Positions 17,509-26,720 are shown, numbered from the stretch's first letter. The stretch: 64,000 bases of DNA from Lewinellaceae bacterium (GCA_020636215.1 JACJYG010000005.1:1116001-1180000), one strand, 5' to 3'. Numbers and translations: made by a program. The notes: a model not told the origin generated them from the sequence alone.

Positions 17509-19481
17509 GTGTGCCTCGAATGGGCATCGAAGATGACCGGTCGGGGCTATCGGAACAAAGATAGCCCAAAGCCGGAAATCTTTCACTCTGGGGAGATGGA
17601 AGTTCTCCTCACGCTAAAGTAAGTATGCGTGTAGCAAGCCGCAAGGGTTTCCGCCGTGAGGCGGAGTCTGAAGTAAGCGGGACTGCAAAAGCTGGCATGT
17701 AAGAACATGAACCGCATAAGAGGCATGGATGGGCCGTCAAGGTGGCACAACACACCGAAGGCAGAACTTACAGTAGCCCATTGATGTAGATGCGGACAGG
17801 GTCAGCAGAAAGAGGATGCACCTTACCGGGGGAGATCTGGGATGCCGGAGGCGAAGCAGAGCGAACTTGCTTAGCAAGGGCTACCAGAAGTCAGCAGAGG
17901 CCATAGTAGCGGCTGGCTGAGATGCCGGCAAGTGAAGGGCCGAACATGGAACAGTCTTTAAGCGACCCGGCTCTTTCACCGGAGCGGAAGCCGAACGGCG
18001 GATACCGGTGGGACGAACGAGTACAGGAAAGACAGGACAAAACTTTTTACATGGAAAAGCGACAAGACAATTTGATGCGCTGGGTAGTGGGCGGGCACGG
18101 CTTCGTGCGGGCCTATCACTCGGTACTTCGCAACAAAGGCGCAGCGGGCGTGGACGGCGTGAAAACAGAAGGCCTTCCAGGTCACCTGACCTTTCATTGG
18201 GAAAGCATCAAAGTACAACTCCTGCAAGGCGAATACCGCCCACAATTGGTCAGAGGGGTTAAAATCCCCAAACCCAGCGGCGGTGTTCGTCAACTGGGCA
18301 TCCCTAGCGTCATGGACAGGCTGGTACAACAGTCCATCCATCAGGCACTAAGCCCGGCCTGGGAAAAGGAGTTTTCGGCCTTTAGCTACGGATTTCGCCC
18401 GAAACGCAGCGCACAGGACGCTCTCCAACAAGCCGTCAAGTACATCAATGCAGGCAGACAATGGGTGATAAGCCTGGATTTAAAATCATTTTTCGACCGG
18501 GTAAATCACGACAAGCTAATGGATTTGATAAGCCGGAAAGTGGCAGACAAAACCCTGCTGCGACTGATAAGGCGGTACTTGAAAAGCGGCATCATGGAAG
18601 GCGGCCTGGTGCAGGCCCGCACGGAGGGCACGCCGCAAGGCGGGCCGCTCAGCCCGTTGCTGTCCAACATTTTACTTAATGAACTGGACAGGGAACTGGA
18701 AAGGCGGGGGCACAAATTCGTGCGCTATGCGGATGATTGCAGCATTTTCCTGAAAAGCAAAAGGGCAGCCGAACGGGTACTGGCCAGCATCAGCCGTTTT
18801 CTGGAGAAGAAACTTCATTTGGAAGTGAACCGAGAGAAAACGAAGATCGTGCGTCCGGCCAACTTCACCTTGTTAGGTCACGGCTTCGTGCCGACTTACA
18901 AGAAAGGGGAACGGGGCAACTATCAACTGAGCATAGCCAGGACAAGTTGGGAGCGGCTCAAGCGGAAAATCAAGGAAATCACCCGCAAGGCCACGCCGAA
19001 AACGGTGCAAGAGCGGATCGGAGCATTGAACCAACTCATGCGAGGCTGGGTCAATTACTTCAAACATGCCACAGGGTATCAGAAGTTCAAGGATTTGGAC
19101 GCCTGGATACGCTGCCGGCTGCGCTACTGTATCTGGAAGCAATGGAAGCGGCCCAAACGCAGATTGCGGGCCTTTCTGCAATTAGGCGTGGAAGCGAGTT
19201 GGGCCAGGCGTTTTGCCTACTCCCGCAAGGGTGGTTGGGCGATAGCCTGTAGTCCGATCATGGGCACGACGGTGACAGAAAGCCGACTCAGGCAAAGGGG
19301 GTATATCCCGTTCTTGGAATATTACCTCAATGTCAAGCACGGCGACAAAACCAGGCCCAAACCAAAGTAGAAAGTGAAGCTCGTTTCATGAACCGCCGTG
19401 TACGTGGTCCGTACGCACGGTGGTGTGAGAGGGCAGAGGTGGCTAATCCATATTACTTTTGGTCACCTTTCCCTACTCGAT
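17509..19481 (+). mobile_element. Group IIC intron B inserted in attC site 5
   Basis: The 1973-bp intron starts GTGTGCCTCG directly after GCATTGT and ends CTCGAT before TGGTGGC. Domain V is 19391-19424 (34 nt, CGC triad). The 5' structured part (17509-18050) encodes no other gene. It is about 95% alike by eye to intron C. It is oriented opposite to the cassette genes, as described for attC-inserted IIC introns. Confidence 0.9.
18051..19370 (+). CDS. Group IIC intron reverse transcriptase/maturase (intron B)
   Basis: From MEKRQDNLMRWVVGGHGF the protein is 439 aa. The RT blocks are RNKGAAGVDGVKTEGL, IPKPSGGVRQLGIPS, FSYGFRPKRSAQDAL, DLKSFFDRVNHDKL, GTPQGGPLSPLLSN and FVRYADDCSIFLKS. A maturase X domain follows (RIGALNQLMRGWVNYFKHATGYQ), with no endonuclease domain, as usual for IIC. 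It binds intron RNA for splicing and copies it at the target. A further in-frame ATG lies upstream at 17946, but in the sister intron that stretch is out of frame, so the inner start is favoured. All key residues are intact, so it is probably active. Confidence 0.9.
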   Translation: MEKRQDNLMRWVVGGHGFVRAYHSVLRNKGAAGVDGVKTEGLPGHLTFHWESIKVQLLQGEYRPQLVRGVKIPKPSGGVRQLGIPSVMDRLVQQSIHQALSPAWEKEFSAFSYGFRPKRSAQDALQQAVKYINAGRQWVISLDLKSFFDRVNHDKLMDLISRKVADKTLLRLIRRYLKSGIMEGGLVQARTEGTPQGGPLSPLLSNILLNELDRELERRGHKFVRYADDCSIFLKSKRAAERVLASISRFLEKKLHLEVNREKTKIVRPANFTLLGHGFVPTYKKGERGNYQLSIARTSWERLKRKIKEITRKATPKTVQERIGALNQLMRGWVNYFKHATGYQKFKDLDAWIRCRLRYCIWKQWKRPKRRLRAFLQLGVEASWARRFAYSRKGGWAIACSPIMGTTVTESRLRQRGYIPFLEYYLNVKHGDKTRPKPK

Positions 19482-19490
19482 TGGTGGCAT

Positions 19491-19952
19491 CTATTCAAAA
19501 TGAATCTTTACTGCATGAAAAAGGTTACTAGAATGCTCATGACCAAAAAGTACTTGAATCCTTCCATCCTCATTAACATCAAAAGTAACCTCAATTGAGG
19601 ACCCGGCATACTCAAATTCTGGATAATTAATTCTCGAGAGTCTAATTTCCTCTACCATCATTTTTATACCTTCAATTAACTGACTACCTAAATCTCCTTG
19701 TAATTCAACATCCAATTCTTCAGGAATGAAAGATACAACTATGGTATTTGAAGACAGTTCTCCAGAATTCCTTTGCAAAGTTAATCCAACTGGACCTAAC
19801 TCAAAGCCTCCTTTTATTCCTTGTTTTTCACTGAAGACGGTTCTAACAATAACATCAAACTTTGTTATTTTGAGATTCGCATCAATGAAATAGTCTTGAA
19901 CCTCCAAAATTGCAGATTTGACCTCCCTTACAATTCTATTAATACTTACCAT
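19491..19952 (-). CDS. Trypco2-like conflict-system protein
   Basis: Residues 1-80 of this 153-aa protein (REVKSAILEVQD..., then GGFELGPVGLTLQRN and IVVSFIPEEL) resemble the trypsin-co-occurring domain 2 pattern: a helix followed by a sheet with an E-x-GPV-x-L signature. Such domains accompany protease effectors in bacterial conflict systems. The remaining part (about 85-153) is a second alpha/beta unit I do not recognise. It lies 1 bp downstream of the subtilisin-like gene, in the same cassette. The domain call is by pattern only. Confidence 0.5.
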   Translation of the reverse strand: MVSINRIVREVKSAILEVQDYFIDANLKITKFDVIVRTVFSEKQGIKGGFELGPVGLTLQRNSGELSSNTIVVSFIPEELDVELQGDLGSQLIEGIKMMVEEIRLSRINYPEFEYAGSSIEVTFDVNEDGRIQVLFGHEHSSNLFHAVKIHFE

Positions 19953-19953
19953 T

Positions 19954-21120
19954 TTACACGACTATTTTAGATGGATGAATAACTACATTATGAGCGATAA
20001 TACATATTTCTGATACTATTTTGTTATCAAATAGCTTGCCTAAGCTTCGGTCCTTATTAATTAATTTTGTGTCAAACATTAAAGTATTAATTAAACCCTG
20101 ATCTCCATGGTTAAAAAACCAAATTAAATCCAGCAAAGAGAATTTTGAGAAAAATGCAATCACGCTATCAATGGTTACTTTACCAGCACCAACTTCATGA
20201 ATCATTTGACTTTTTTCTTTGCGAGCAATTTTTTCAATTATCATTTTTATGAAGTAGGGTCGATCAGTTATATATATTAATGGGCGAACATATTCAATGA
20301 TAAAATCTAATGCCACTCTCATCCACTTCTTTTCTTCAATATTAGGTCTAACATCAAGATAAAACCTATTTTCTTCTACCATTTTCTTTACATAAGGGGG
20401 ATATAAGTCAAAATCTATTTCTCCGCCAGTATCAGGGGCATATATAGGTGGCAACTCAACAGGTTTAAGGCTTGAATTTGTTGTGGCATTAATTATATTT
20501 TCTAACACTCTAATCATAACAATAATTGCAGATACACACCTTGTTATCTTTGGAGCTGCATAACTTGTACTAGGTGGACTATAATAATAAATTGGTTTGG
20601 TATTCAATAATTCTTTGGGAATATTTGAACAGCCATTAGCAACAACTGTAGGTCCAAATTTCCCCTTTATTCCCCTACTACTTCTGGCAATTACTTTTCC
20701 ATCATCATCAATTGCTCCTACAGAAATCACTCCCCTTATCATCCCAATTGGGTTAATTGAATTTTCCTTAGGCCCCTTGTTTCCCGCTGCAACAATTATA
20801 GAAATCCTATTCTCAATACACTTTTCAATTAATTTATGAATTGGATCATCTAATTGAGTTTTAACTAACAAGCTTAAATTAACTACTCGAATTCCCAAGG
20901 AAATATAATCATCAAGAGCACGCATCAAATTAATATAGGTGTTACTTCTTCCGGAAAACAAGACTTCCTTATCACTTCTATTTGATCCAACAATTTCTTT
21001 AATAAATTCACGGTGTTTTTCCATAACTATCAAATACGGTATGTTTTTTAGCTTATAGGAATCTTCAGGAATCTTTCCAGCGAATTTATCAACCTTTATT
21101 ATCGTATATTTCTTCCTCAT
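19954..21120 (-). CDS. Subtilisin-like (S8) peptidase-related protein
   Basis: The start at 21120 (MRKKYTIIKVDKFAG) lies just after attC site 6; codons upstream belong to the attC and IS66 end. Residues about 100-230 follow the S8 fold: GIRVVNLSLLV, SIIVAAGNKGP (oxyanion Asn), INPIGMIRGVISVGAIDDDGKV, and STSYAAPKITR holding the nucleophile Ser. Normal D-T/S-G and HGTH motifs are absent. Only IIKVDKF and EKHREFI sit where Asp and His are expected, so the triad is doubtful or highly diverged. Residues 230-388 are an extra helical domain. No signal peptide, so it is intracellular, consistent with a conflict-system protease. Confidence 0.72.
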   Translation of the reverse strand: MRKKYTIIKVDKFAGKIPEDSYKLKNIPYLIVMEKHREFIKEIVGSNRSDKEVLFSGRSNTYINLMRALDDYISLGIRVVNLSLLVKTQLDDPIHKLIEKCIENRISIIVAAGNKGPKENSINPIGMIRGVISVGAIDDDGKVIARSSRGIKGKFGPTVVANGCSNIPKELLNTKPIYYYSPPSTSYAAPKITRCVSAIIVMIRVLENIINATTNSSLKPVELPPIYAPDTGGEIDFDLYPPYVKKMVEENRFYLDVRPNIEEKKWMRVALDFIIEYVRPLIYITDRPYFIKMIIEKIARKEKSQMIHEVGAGKVTIDSVIAFFSKFSLLDLIWFFNHGDQGLINTLMFDTKLINKDRSLGKLFDNKIVSEICIIAHNVVIHPSKIVV

Positions 21121-21133
21121 CTTTATTTTAATT

Positions 21134-21203
21134 GCCACCAACGCTGGGCTATCCGTTTGTGCCGACCGAATGGAAGGCATAAACGGATAGCCATTGTTCT
21201 CGG
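21134..21203 (-). other. attC site 6 (CBASS cassette)
   Basis: The core GCCACCAAC (21134-21142) and GTTCTCGG (21196-21203) bracket arms GGGCTATCCGTTTgTGCC and GGCAtAAACGGATAGCC, which pair almost perfectly. The IS66 element inserts 10 bp beyond the right core. Confidence 0.75.
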
Positions 21204-21213
21204 TAGTTTTCTT

Positions 21214-22916
21214 GTAATTACCCAGTCCCCACCAAAAATAGCAAAACTCCGGCCAAAAGCCTATCTTGTGAAGGCCAAAAAACACCAGCATGCCCAATCC
21301 GGCCATACCCTACATCAAATGGGATAAATTGCGGCTGATCTACCGGATCAAGGCTTTGGAGGCTTATGTGCGCTCCCTGGAAAAAGCTTTCCGCCCGCCG
21401 GTAAATGCCGAGCCTGCTGTGGTATACATGGACAAAGAGAAAGAAGAACTCATCAAACAGTTGCTCCGGGACCGGCTGTTGGAGGAGATGGGCAAACTGC
21501 TGGGCGAACTGAAAGAGGAAAACCAAAACCTTCATGGCCAACTAGAGGAGGCTAAGAAAGCGGAAGAGGTTCTGCGCAAACCGAAGAAGGACAGTAAAAC
21601 CAGCTCTCAGCCGCCTTCCCAGGATAATAAAGCAAAGGTTACAAAATCCAGTGGCTGGGGGGCCAAGCCAGGCCACCAGGGCTTCAGCTACCAACCCCTG
21701 CCTTGGGATAAAGTACTGGTAGTACCCCTTTCTACCTGCCCGCACACAGGCGCCGATTTGAGCCAGCAGCCGGTGGTGGATTACATTACGCACCAAGTAG
21801 TAAGCATCGAATGCAAGCGGGTGGTAACCAATTATGAACTGGAAGTCCGCTTTAGCCCGGCCTACGGCGGCATGGTAAGCGCTGCGCCGCCCAATGGCGG
21901 CAGGCATTATGACAATTCCGTGCGCAGCCTGGCCACCTACCTGAACACTGTCCACCACATCCCACAGGGCCGCTGCCGTCAAATCCTGCAGGACCTTTTT
22001 AGCATTGCCCCGTCCAAGGGTACCGTAAACAATATCCTGATCCGCCCTCCACAACTGTCAAAAGCTATCCACCAAAGCCTGATCCACCGCCTTCGGCTCA
22101 GCCCAGTGGTTGGCGCCGATGAAACAGGTTATCGCGTCAAGGGGGAAGGCTGGTACCTATGGTGCTTCCAATCTCCGGATTACAGCCTGTTCACCTTCGC
22201 CGATACGCGCGCCAGTTCCGTGGTGGACGACATTTTGGGCAAGGTATTCAAAGGCGTGCTGGTTTCTGATTTCTATGCCGGATACAGCCCTGCCAATATC
22301 TCTAAACAGAAGTGTAACGCCCACCTGATCCGGGATCTGAAGTATGTCATCCTGGCCGAGCCCAAAAGTGCCGCTTTCGCCCGGGATGTCATCACTATGC
22401 TGCTCGACGCCAAAAAACTGGCCGACAATGATCAGCGGGAGGACAAATGGGTGAAACAAGCCAAGGCGAGGCTGAAAAAATTAATAGAAAAGAAATTACC
22501 GGAGAAACAAGAAGAGGCCATCAAAATTCAAAACAGGCTCAAAAAACATAAAGAAGAAATTTTATTATTCCTGGAAAACCCAGCCGTCCCGTTTACCAAT
22601 AACGCTACGGAAAGAGCGATCCGCCCGGTAGTCGTGCACAGAAAAGTAATACAGTGTTTCCGCACCGAACATGGGGCGCAAGCTTTCGCTACCTGGTATT
22701 CCCTGATCGATACTTTCAGAAAACAAGGCATAAATGTTTTCGAAGCACTCAAAGGAATATTCGATGGAATTATCCCGCAACTTAATTTTCCTCAATTGGA
22801 ATGATTTCGATTTTGAATAACCAAGAAATTAATTCTATTTTTTTCTTCCTCCTTTGACTGAGCGCCAAAGGCAGGATTGGCGACTGATTTTGCTAAGAAT
22901 TGGACTGGGTAATTAC
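21214..22916 (+). mobile_element. IS66-family element (ISBst12-like, single transposase)
   Basis: The 1703-bp element has terminal inverted repeats starting GTAATTACCCAGTCC at both ends. It has one transposase gene and none of the accessory orf1/orf2 genes. The 8-bp flanks (GTTTTCTT left, TTTTATAT right) do not match, so no target duplication is seen. It lies between attC site 6 and the nucC stop, leaving the CBASS genes intact. Confidence 0.88.
21290..22804 (+). CDS. IS66-family transposase
   Basis: The 504-aa DDE transposase has an N-terminal coiled coil (ELIKQLLRDRLLEEMGKLLGELKEENQNL), a KKDSKTSSQPPSQD linker typical of IS66 TnpC, and a zinc-finger-like region. The catalytic core shows VVGADETGYRV, GVLVSDFYAGY and NNATERAIRP. 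Full length with all three acidic residues in place, so it is probably functional. Its host-like GC content contrasts with the AT-rich cassettes on each side. Confidence 0.93.
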   Translation: MPNPAIPYIKWDKLRLIYRIKALEAYVRSLEKAFRPPVNAEPAVVYMDKEKEELIKQLLRDRLLEEMGKLLGELKEENQNLHGQLEEAKKAEEVLRKPKKDSKTSSQPPSQDNKAKVTKSSGWGAKPGHQGFSYQPLPWDKVLVVPLSTCPHTGADLSQQPVVDYITHQVVSIECKRVVTNYELEVRFSPAYGGMVSAAPPNGGRHYDNSVRSLATYLNTVHHIPQGRCRQILQDLFSIAPSKGTVNNILIRPPQLSKAIHQSLIHRLRLSPVVGADETGYRVKGEGWYLWCFQSPDYSLFTFADTRASSVVDDILGKVFKGVLVSDFYAGYSPANISKQKCNAHLIRDLKYVILAEPKSAAFARDVITMLLDAKKLADNDQREDKWVKQAKARLKKLIEKKLPEKQEEAIKIQNRLKKHKEEILLFLENPAVPFTNNATERAIRPVVVHRKVIQCFRTEHGAQAFATWYSLIDTFRKQGINVFEALKGIFDGIIPQLNFPQLE

Positions 22917-22918
22917 TT

Positions 22919-23764
22919 TTATATTTCCTTATCAATCTTAAAGTCGAGGTTTTTGGCATAACTGGCTAGATCTATGGCCGCAACTGTTCCGATTGCTTGT
23001 TGTAGATACCTAGATAATTGGAGGAAAAATGTCACCAATGACTCCTCGCGATTTGAGAAATTCATACATGAAAAGACCCTGCTGTTATAATATCCTAAAA
23101 TTCTATTCTGAAGATCATTTATATCAGAGTCTTCTTGCCCATCGTATTCAACAAAAAATGAAGCATAATCAGCACAACAGCCAATATCTATCGATTCTAT
23201 TCCGGTACAGGATCGAAAATGGTTAACAATAGTATCCCTTTTAGCAAACGTACTTTCAATAGTTAGGATCCCACCTAGAATTTTGGTTAGTGGTCTTGGT
23301 GGTTTTGGAACACCCCTATCTACAATCATAGTTGAGGTTCTTGACAATCTCCGAACACTTGCAATTTTCTTTCCCGCGTATTGAATGTAACTTACAGATG
23401 TACCTTTATACTCAGCCGAGCCCTGGAGATCGGGCTTTACTTCGAAAACTGCATATACACCTTCAGCAGGAATATATTTTGCCCCATCTTGCTCAAAGAT
23501 AAATGGAGTGTATTGTTGATCATAAATTACTAAATCGATCTGCTCACTAATTTCCCCGGTATGATCGATAATAATCGCTGAATCGACGCAATAACGATTT
23601 GGTAAGTAGCGCTTGAGGTATTTTAACCATACCGCTTCGATAGCTGCGCCTTTTGTTGGAGCATGATCAAAACTAGCCCTATTTGCTCTCAAATTTGCAA
23701 TCATTTGGCCTTGTAATCCACTGAATAAGCCCTTTATTCGGTGCAGATTTTTATCATTGTTCAT
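22919..23764 (-). CDS. nucC: NucC-type endonuclease, CBASS effector
   Basis: The 281-aa protein closely follows NucC of type III CBASS: AAIEAVWLKYLKRYLPNRY, EQIDLVIYDQQYTPFIF, IPAEGVYAVFEVK, and IASVRRLSRTS with ILGGILTIES. The restriction-like active site is Asp77 with Glu108-x-Lys110. NucC trimers are activated by cyclic tri-AMP, pair into hexamers and degrade double-stranded DNA, killing the infected cell. It is the last gene of the operon, overlapping the TRIP13-like gene by 11 bp. At 281 aa it is somewhat longer than the E. coli enzyme (about 240 aa), with an insertion after the ExK motif. The stop lies 2 bp from the IS66 end. Confidence 0.92.
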   Translation of the reverse strand: MNNDKNLHRIKGLFSGLQGQMIANLRANRASFDHAPTKGAAIEAVWLKYLKRYLPNRYCVDSAIIIDHTGEISEQIDLVIYDQQYTPFIFEQDGAKYIPAEGVYAVFEVKPDLQGSAEYKGTSVSYIQYAGKKIASVRRLSRTSTMIVDRGVPKPPRPLTKILGGILTIESTFAKRDTIVNHFRSCTGIESIDIGCCADYASFFVEYDGQEDSDINDLQNRILGYYNSRVFSCMNFSNREESLVTFFLQLSRYLQQAIGTVAAIDLASYAKNLDFKIDKEI

Positions 23765-24674
23765 GGAATGGGGGTGTAGGTTTCATTGAAGATACAATAC
23801 TCTTTACCTTCTGGTAGGTAACTGGAGAATCAGGAAAAGCGTCAATAATTATCTCCGGCAATAGCCTTTGGATGATATCCGACATTGTGAATGTGTAATC
23901 AATTGTACCATCCTCTGATCCATCGACATTCGAAATATCCAGTATTTCCTTTTCGGTTAGTCCCAAGCTACCCAAGGGATTTTTCAACACCTCAAACCTT
24001 TGCTGTTGATCGGGGCGTTTGAATGATAGCACTAAAGTTGCTCTTCTACGCAGAGCTGGATCGATAGAATTTATTCGGTTGGTACATAATATTGTTGCGG
24101 CTGGAATTTTTGCGTAGCCCATTCGATCGATTCCTCTTATAAATGCATTGACTCCTGCTTTATCCTCGTGGTGCATCTGATTGTTTTCGCGAGATTGGGC
24201 TAATGAGTCGGCTTCATCTACTAAGAGAATTACAGCCCCGCGAGCTTTCTTCGAAGTTTTTGAAAGAAATTTTTTACCCATTTCAATCACCTCATCGAAT
24301 CCACTAGTTATAAGTTGTGTCATTTCACCAACCCTGCCTTCACCGCGTGAAGACAAACTCATTGGGTAAAGTAGAATTTCTATTTTTTCTTTTCTCGCTA
24401 CAGAATCTCCAATAGACGTACCTAATTCAGTTTTACCGCAGCCAACATCGCCTTCTAAGATTATTAGTGGAGGCTTGCGATTGATAAATGAGCTGACATT
24501 GTTAGCATTTGGGTGATTTTTATCAAACCACCTTTGAAGTTTATCTGGATTCAGAAGTATAGTTAAGATCTTAATCAACTTATCCTTATAAGTATCCAAT
24601 CCTACTAGGTTTGCTAACCTTTCCTGAAGCTCATCAGATGGCATAGAAATAATTTCCTCAAACGTTTTACCCAT
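23754..24674 (-). CDS. cap6: TRIP13/Pch2-like AAA+ ATPase of CBASS
   Basis: The 306-aa AAA+ ATPase has Walker A EGDVGCGKTE (75-83), Walker B AVILLVDEAD (147-156), sensor-1 CTNR (197-200) and arginine-finger-like ALRRRA (207-212). In type III CBASS it remodels the HORMA protein to switch off the cyclase in uninfected cells. It lies between the HORMA and nucC genes, in the same order as the E. coli CdnC operon. No N-terminal adaptor domain is apparent, as in bacterial TRIP13. Confidence 0.9.
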   Translation of the reverse strand: MGKTFEEIISMPSDELQERLANLVGLDTYKDKLIKILTILLNPDKLQRWFDKNHPNANNVSSFINRKPPLIILEGDVGCGKTELGTSIGDSVARKEKIEILLYPMSLSSRGEGRVGEMTQLITSGFDEVIEMGKKFLSKTSKKARGAVILLVDEADSLAQSRENNQMHHEDKAGVNAFIRGIDRMGYAKIPAATILCTNRINSIDPALRRRATLVLSFKRPDQQQRFEVLKNPLGSLGLTEKEILDISNVDGSEDGTIDYTFTMSDIIQRLLPEIIIDAFPDSPVTYQKVKSIVSSMKPTPPFHEQ

Positions 24675-24680
24675 TGCCTC

Positions 24681-25181
24681 TTATTTAAGCGATGATCTAC
24701 CTAATGAAATTCCGTTGGAAAAATAATTTTTATCAGAAGTTAATGTGCCATTGAACTCTGGTCCATGACCAGTAGTACGCTTGACAGGTAAGGAATCTAA
24801 AACTTCTTGCTTCTCTTTCTCTGATGCTTGATGAAACTTGCTGTTTTTAATCAAGAAAGAACTGAAAGTTGCGTTTGAAACATCTTCTCCAATAGTAACC
24901 CTACCTGGATCATCATCGGAACCACCCTTTATCAACTCTGATGCTTCATAATGAAGTGTTGGTTTTATGTACATTCCATTCCTCTTGAATCCATAGGTGA
25001 CGCTTGATAGGAAACCAAACTTAAGGAGGATAGCTACTTCTTCCTCATATGCAGTAATATCATCGTCAGAAGGGCTCCCGTAAAACCGTTGGATCCTTTT
25101 TAAATCAGATGCCACTTTCGATGCTAGATACCTAGCATGGGTAATTGTAAACGATTCATTGAAGCTGTAGGAACTTGACAT
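24681..25181 (-). CDS. cap7: Bacterial HORMA-domain protein of CBASS
   Basis: The 166-aa protein starts SYSFNESFTITHARYLASKVASDLKRIQRFYGSPSD, with the N-terminal helix pattern of bacterial HORMA proteins (ITHARYLASKVASDLKRIQ), followed by FGFLSSVTYGFKRNGMYIKPTLHYEA sheets. Its C-terminal segment (SLPVKRTTGHG... SNGISLGRSSLK) is the mobile safety-belt region. In type III CBASS the closed HORMA binds a phage peptide and turns on the CD-NTase. Position between cyclase and TRIP13 genes is diagnostic. Confidence 0.87.
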   Translation of the reverse strand: MSSSYSFNESFTITHARYLASKVASDLKRIQRFYGSPSDDDITAYEEEVAILLKFGFLSSVTYGFKRNGMYIKPTLHYEASELIKGGSDDDPGRVTIGEDVSNATFSSFLIKNSKFHQASEKEKQEVLDSLPVKRTTGHGPEFNGTLTSDKNYFSNGISLGRSSLK

Positions 25182-25192
25182 AGTATTAATCT

Positions 25193-26158
25193 TTATGCGC
25201 TAAAAGTTGGCCCAAACACTTTTTGCCAGTAATAGATAGTCTTCTCCTTGGTCGTAGCGTACATTGCTGCGTCTATCGCATCACCTGCATCAATTGCAGC
25301 GTCAATAATCTTTTGAGCTTCTAAAAATCCATACCTTTTAGCAGCGTTGTTTTCGCTATTGACAGGATCAAAAACCTTTACCCTATCGTCACATTTAGGT
25401 ATACGATCAATTGAATAATAATCAGAAAATGCAATAACCTCTTTCAGATTTGAAGAGGCAACATACGAGAAAAATGATTGCAATGCTTCCGGATAATCCG
25501 TAAAGTCGCATCCATCGTCTGCTAACTTAGCCAGTATTAACTCAGCCATAAACGATTTAAACCGAAAGTCTTCATCTTCCAATTTCCGTTGTTTAATCCA
25601 AAATTTCACCAATCTTACTACTTGAGCAAAATGAATCTTGTGTTCGGACTTTCTTTTTTTAATGAACTGCAAGTGCATTGGTACACTCGTATCTAATAGT
25701 GTTCCATCTCTTTGGGATACTAATTTACCTTTCCACTGCGGATCCCCATTATATAATATTGGTACGATATCTACGTCCAAGCCCGATCCTTTGAATGATA
25801 CTGTTACACAGTACGTTTGAGGTGTTATCTGATCTTGGGAGAAATTAGGGTACGCTTTACCCAACTTTTCAACTAAAAAGTTGATAAGGTCAGTAGTGTC
25901 AGTACTCTCATCTACACCTGTGATGTAACAACCGACATCAATATCGTTTAATGATTTCAGCGCTGTGCCTTTAGCTAGGCTACCAGATAATACCATACGC
26001 CTTAAGGAAAAGTCTTCGTGATCATCAAGGTAGTTTTGAAGTCTGTCTTGAAGTCCCTTAGCTTGTTCTCTGTACTTACTGGCTTTTTCAACAGGCAAAT
26101 TGACTTTGTCTACTGCAAAGCTTCTAATTTCACTGTGCCCCACATGCGTTAAACCCAT
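25193..26158 (-). CDS. CD-NTase (cGAS/DncV-like nucleotidyltransferase) of type III CBASS
   Basis: The 321-aa enzyme has the polymerase-beta-like active site SGSLAKGTALKSLNDIDV, with Gly59-Ser60 and Asp72/Asp74. The third Asp lies in LDVDIVPI (about Asp130), followed by the helical OAS-like C-terminal half (LVKFWIKQRKLEDEDFRFKSFMAELI). In HORMA-linked systems such CdnC-type enzymes make cyclic tri-AMP, which fits the NucC effector encoded here. It is the first gene of the operon; the leader runs back to attC site 7. Product chemistry is inferred from context. Confidence 0.9.
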   Translation of the reverse strand: MGLTHVGHSEIRSFAVDKVNLPVEKASKYREQAKGLQDRLQNYLDDHEDFSLRRMVLSGSLAKGTALKSLNDIDVGCYITGVDESTDTTDLINFLVEKLGKAYPNFSQDQITPQTYCVTVSFKGSGLDVDIVPILYNGDPQWKGKLVSQRDGTLLDTSVPMHLQFIKKRKSEHKIHFAQVVRLVKFWIKQRKLEDEDFRFKSFMAELILAKLADDGCDFTDYPEALQSFFSYVASSNLKEVIAFSDYYSIDRIPKCDDRVKVFDPVNSENNAAKRYGFLEAQKIIDAAIDAGDAIDAAMYATTKEKTIYYWQKVFGPTFSA

Positions 26159-26263
26159 ATACTACTAGTTTTAAAAACTATTTGTTTCAAAAACTATGCC
26201 AATAGAACAAGCTGACATTATGACAGACTTCCAAGTTTTATCAGGTTTATTTATGGTGGTTGC

Positions 26264-26326
26264 AGCTAACGTGGGGCTACCTGCTGTGCGACGATTAGGA
26301 GCATAGCAGGTAGCCGGTGTTCGCTT
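26264..26326 (-). other. attC site 7 (RES/membrane-protein cassette)
   Basis: The core CAGCTAAC (26263-26270) and GTTCGCTT (26319-26326) bracket a nearly perfect stem GGCTACCTGCTgTGC / GCAtAGCAGGTAGCC around a 10-nt loop. The spacers differ in length by one base. Sequence is related to site 2. Confidence 0.78.
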
Positions 26327-26720
26327 CCGTCTTTTTTTTTTCAAATCATTTTTAATTGATAATTATCGTTTATTAACCTTGGCTTTTTCTAAAAGCTCCA
26401 ATTTCTCAATTGCCGCAACCTTCTCTGCTTTAAAGTAATTATTAAACCTAATACTTCGCTTTAGAAAAATTATTGTTGAAACAATAGAAACAAACAATAG
26501 AAATATCCAGTCTAAAATATTTGCTGTGCCCACCTGAAACATTTTGAAAACCGAAACGAAGCAGGAAATCAACATTGCTATTGCGATATTGTGTGACATA
26601 TTACTCAGTCCTAGCCAAGACTGCAAATAAGAGTAATTATTAGGTGATAACTCTCTTATTAGTACATGTATTTCAGTATCCGTTAAGTGGAAGTTTTCTT
26701 GGACAATTACATCTTTCTTC

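Larger units (their letters stand above)
17305..19488 (-). other. attC site 5 (protease/trypco2 cassette), carrying a MITE and intron B
   Basis: The left core CCGCTAAC (17305-17312) is followed by the MITE at its ACGT. The site then resumes as GTCCAGCGTATATGCC, loop, GGAATATACGCATTGT to 17508. The group IIC intron follows, then the right core T-GGTGGC at 19482-19488. With both inserts removed it is a normal attC of about 66 bp. Confidence 0.75.

Noticed and set aside
21206..22924. 8-bp target duplication for the IS66 element
   Set aside because: The flanks GTTTTCTT and TTTTATAT do not match; the duplication was either never made, lost, or one end was rearranged.
22919..23764. Initial reading of the CBASS effector as a DUF6602-type protein of unknown function
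   Set aside because: Motif-by-motif comparison fits NucC closely, and the operon order is that of HORMA/TRIP13/NucC systems.
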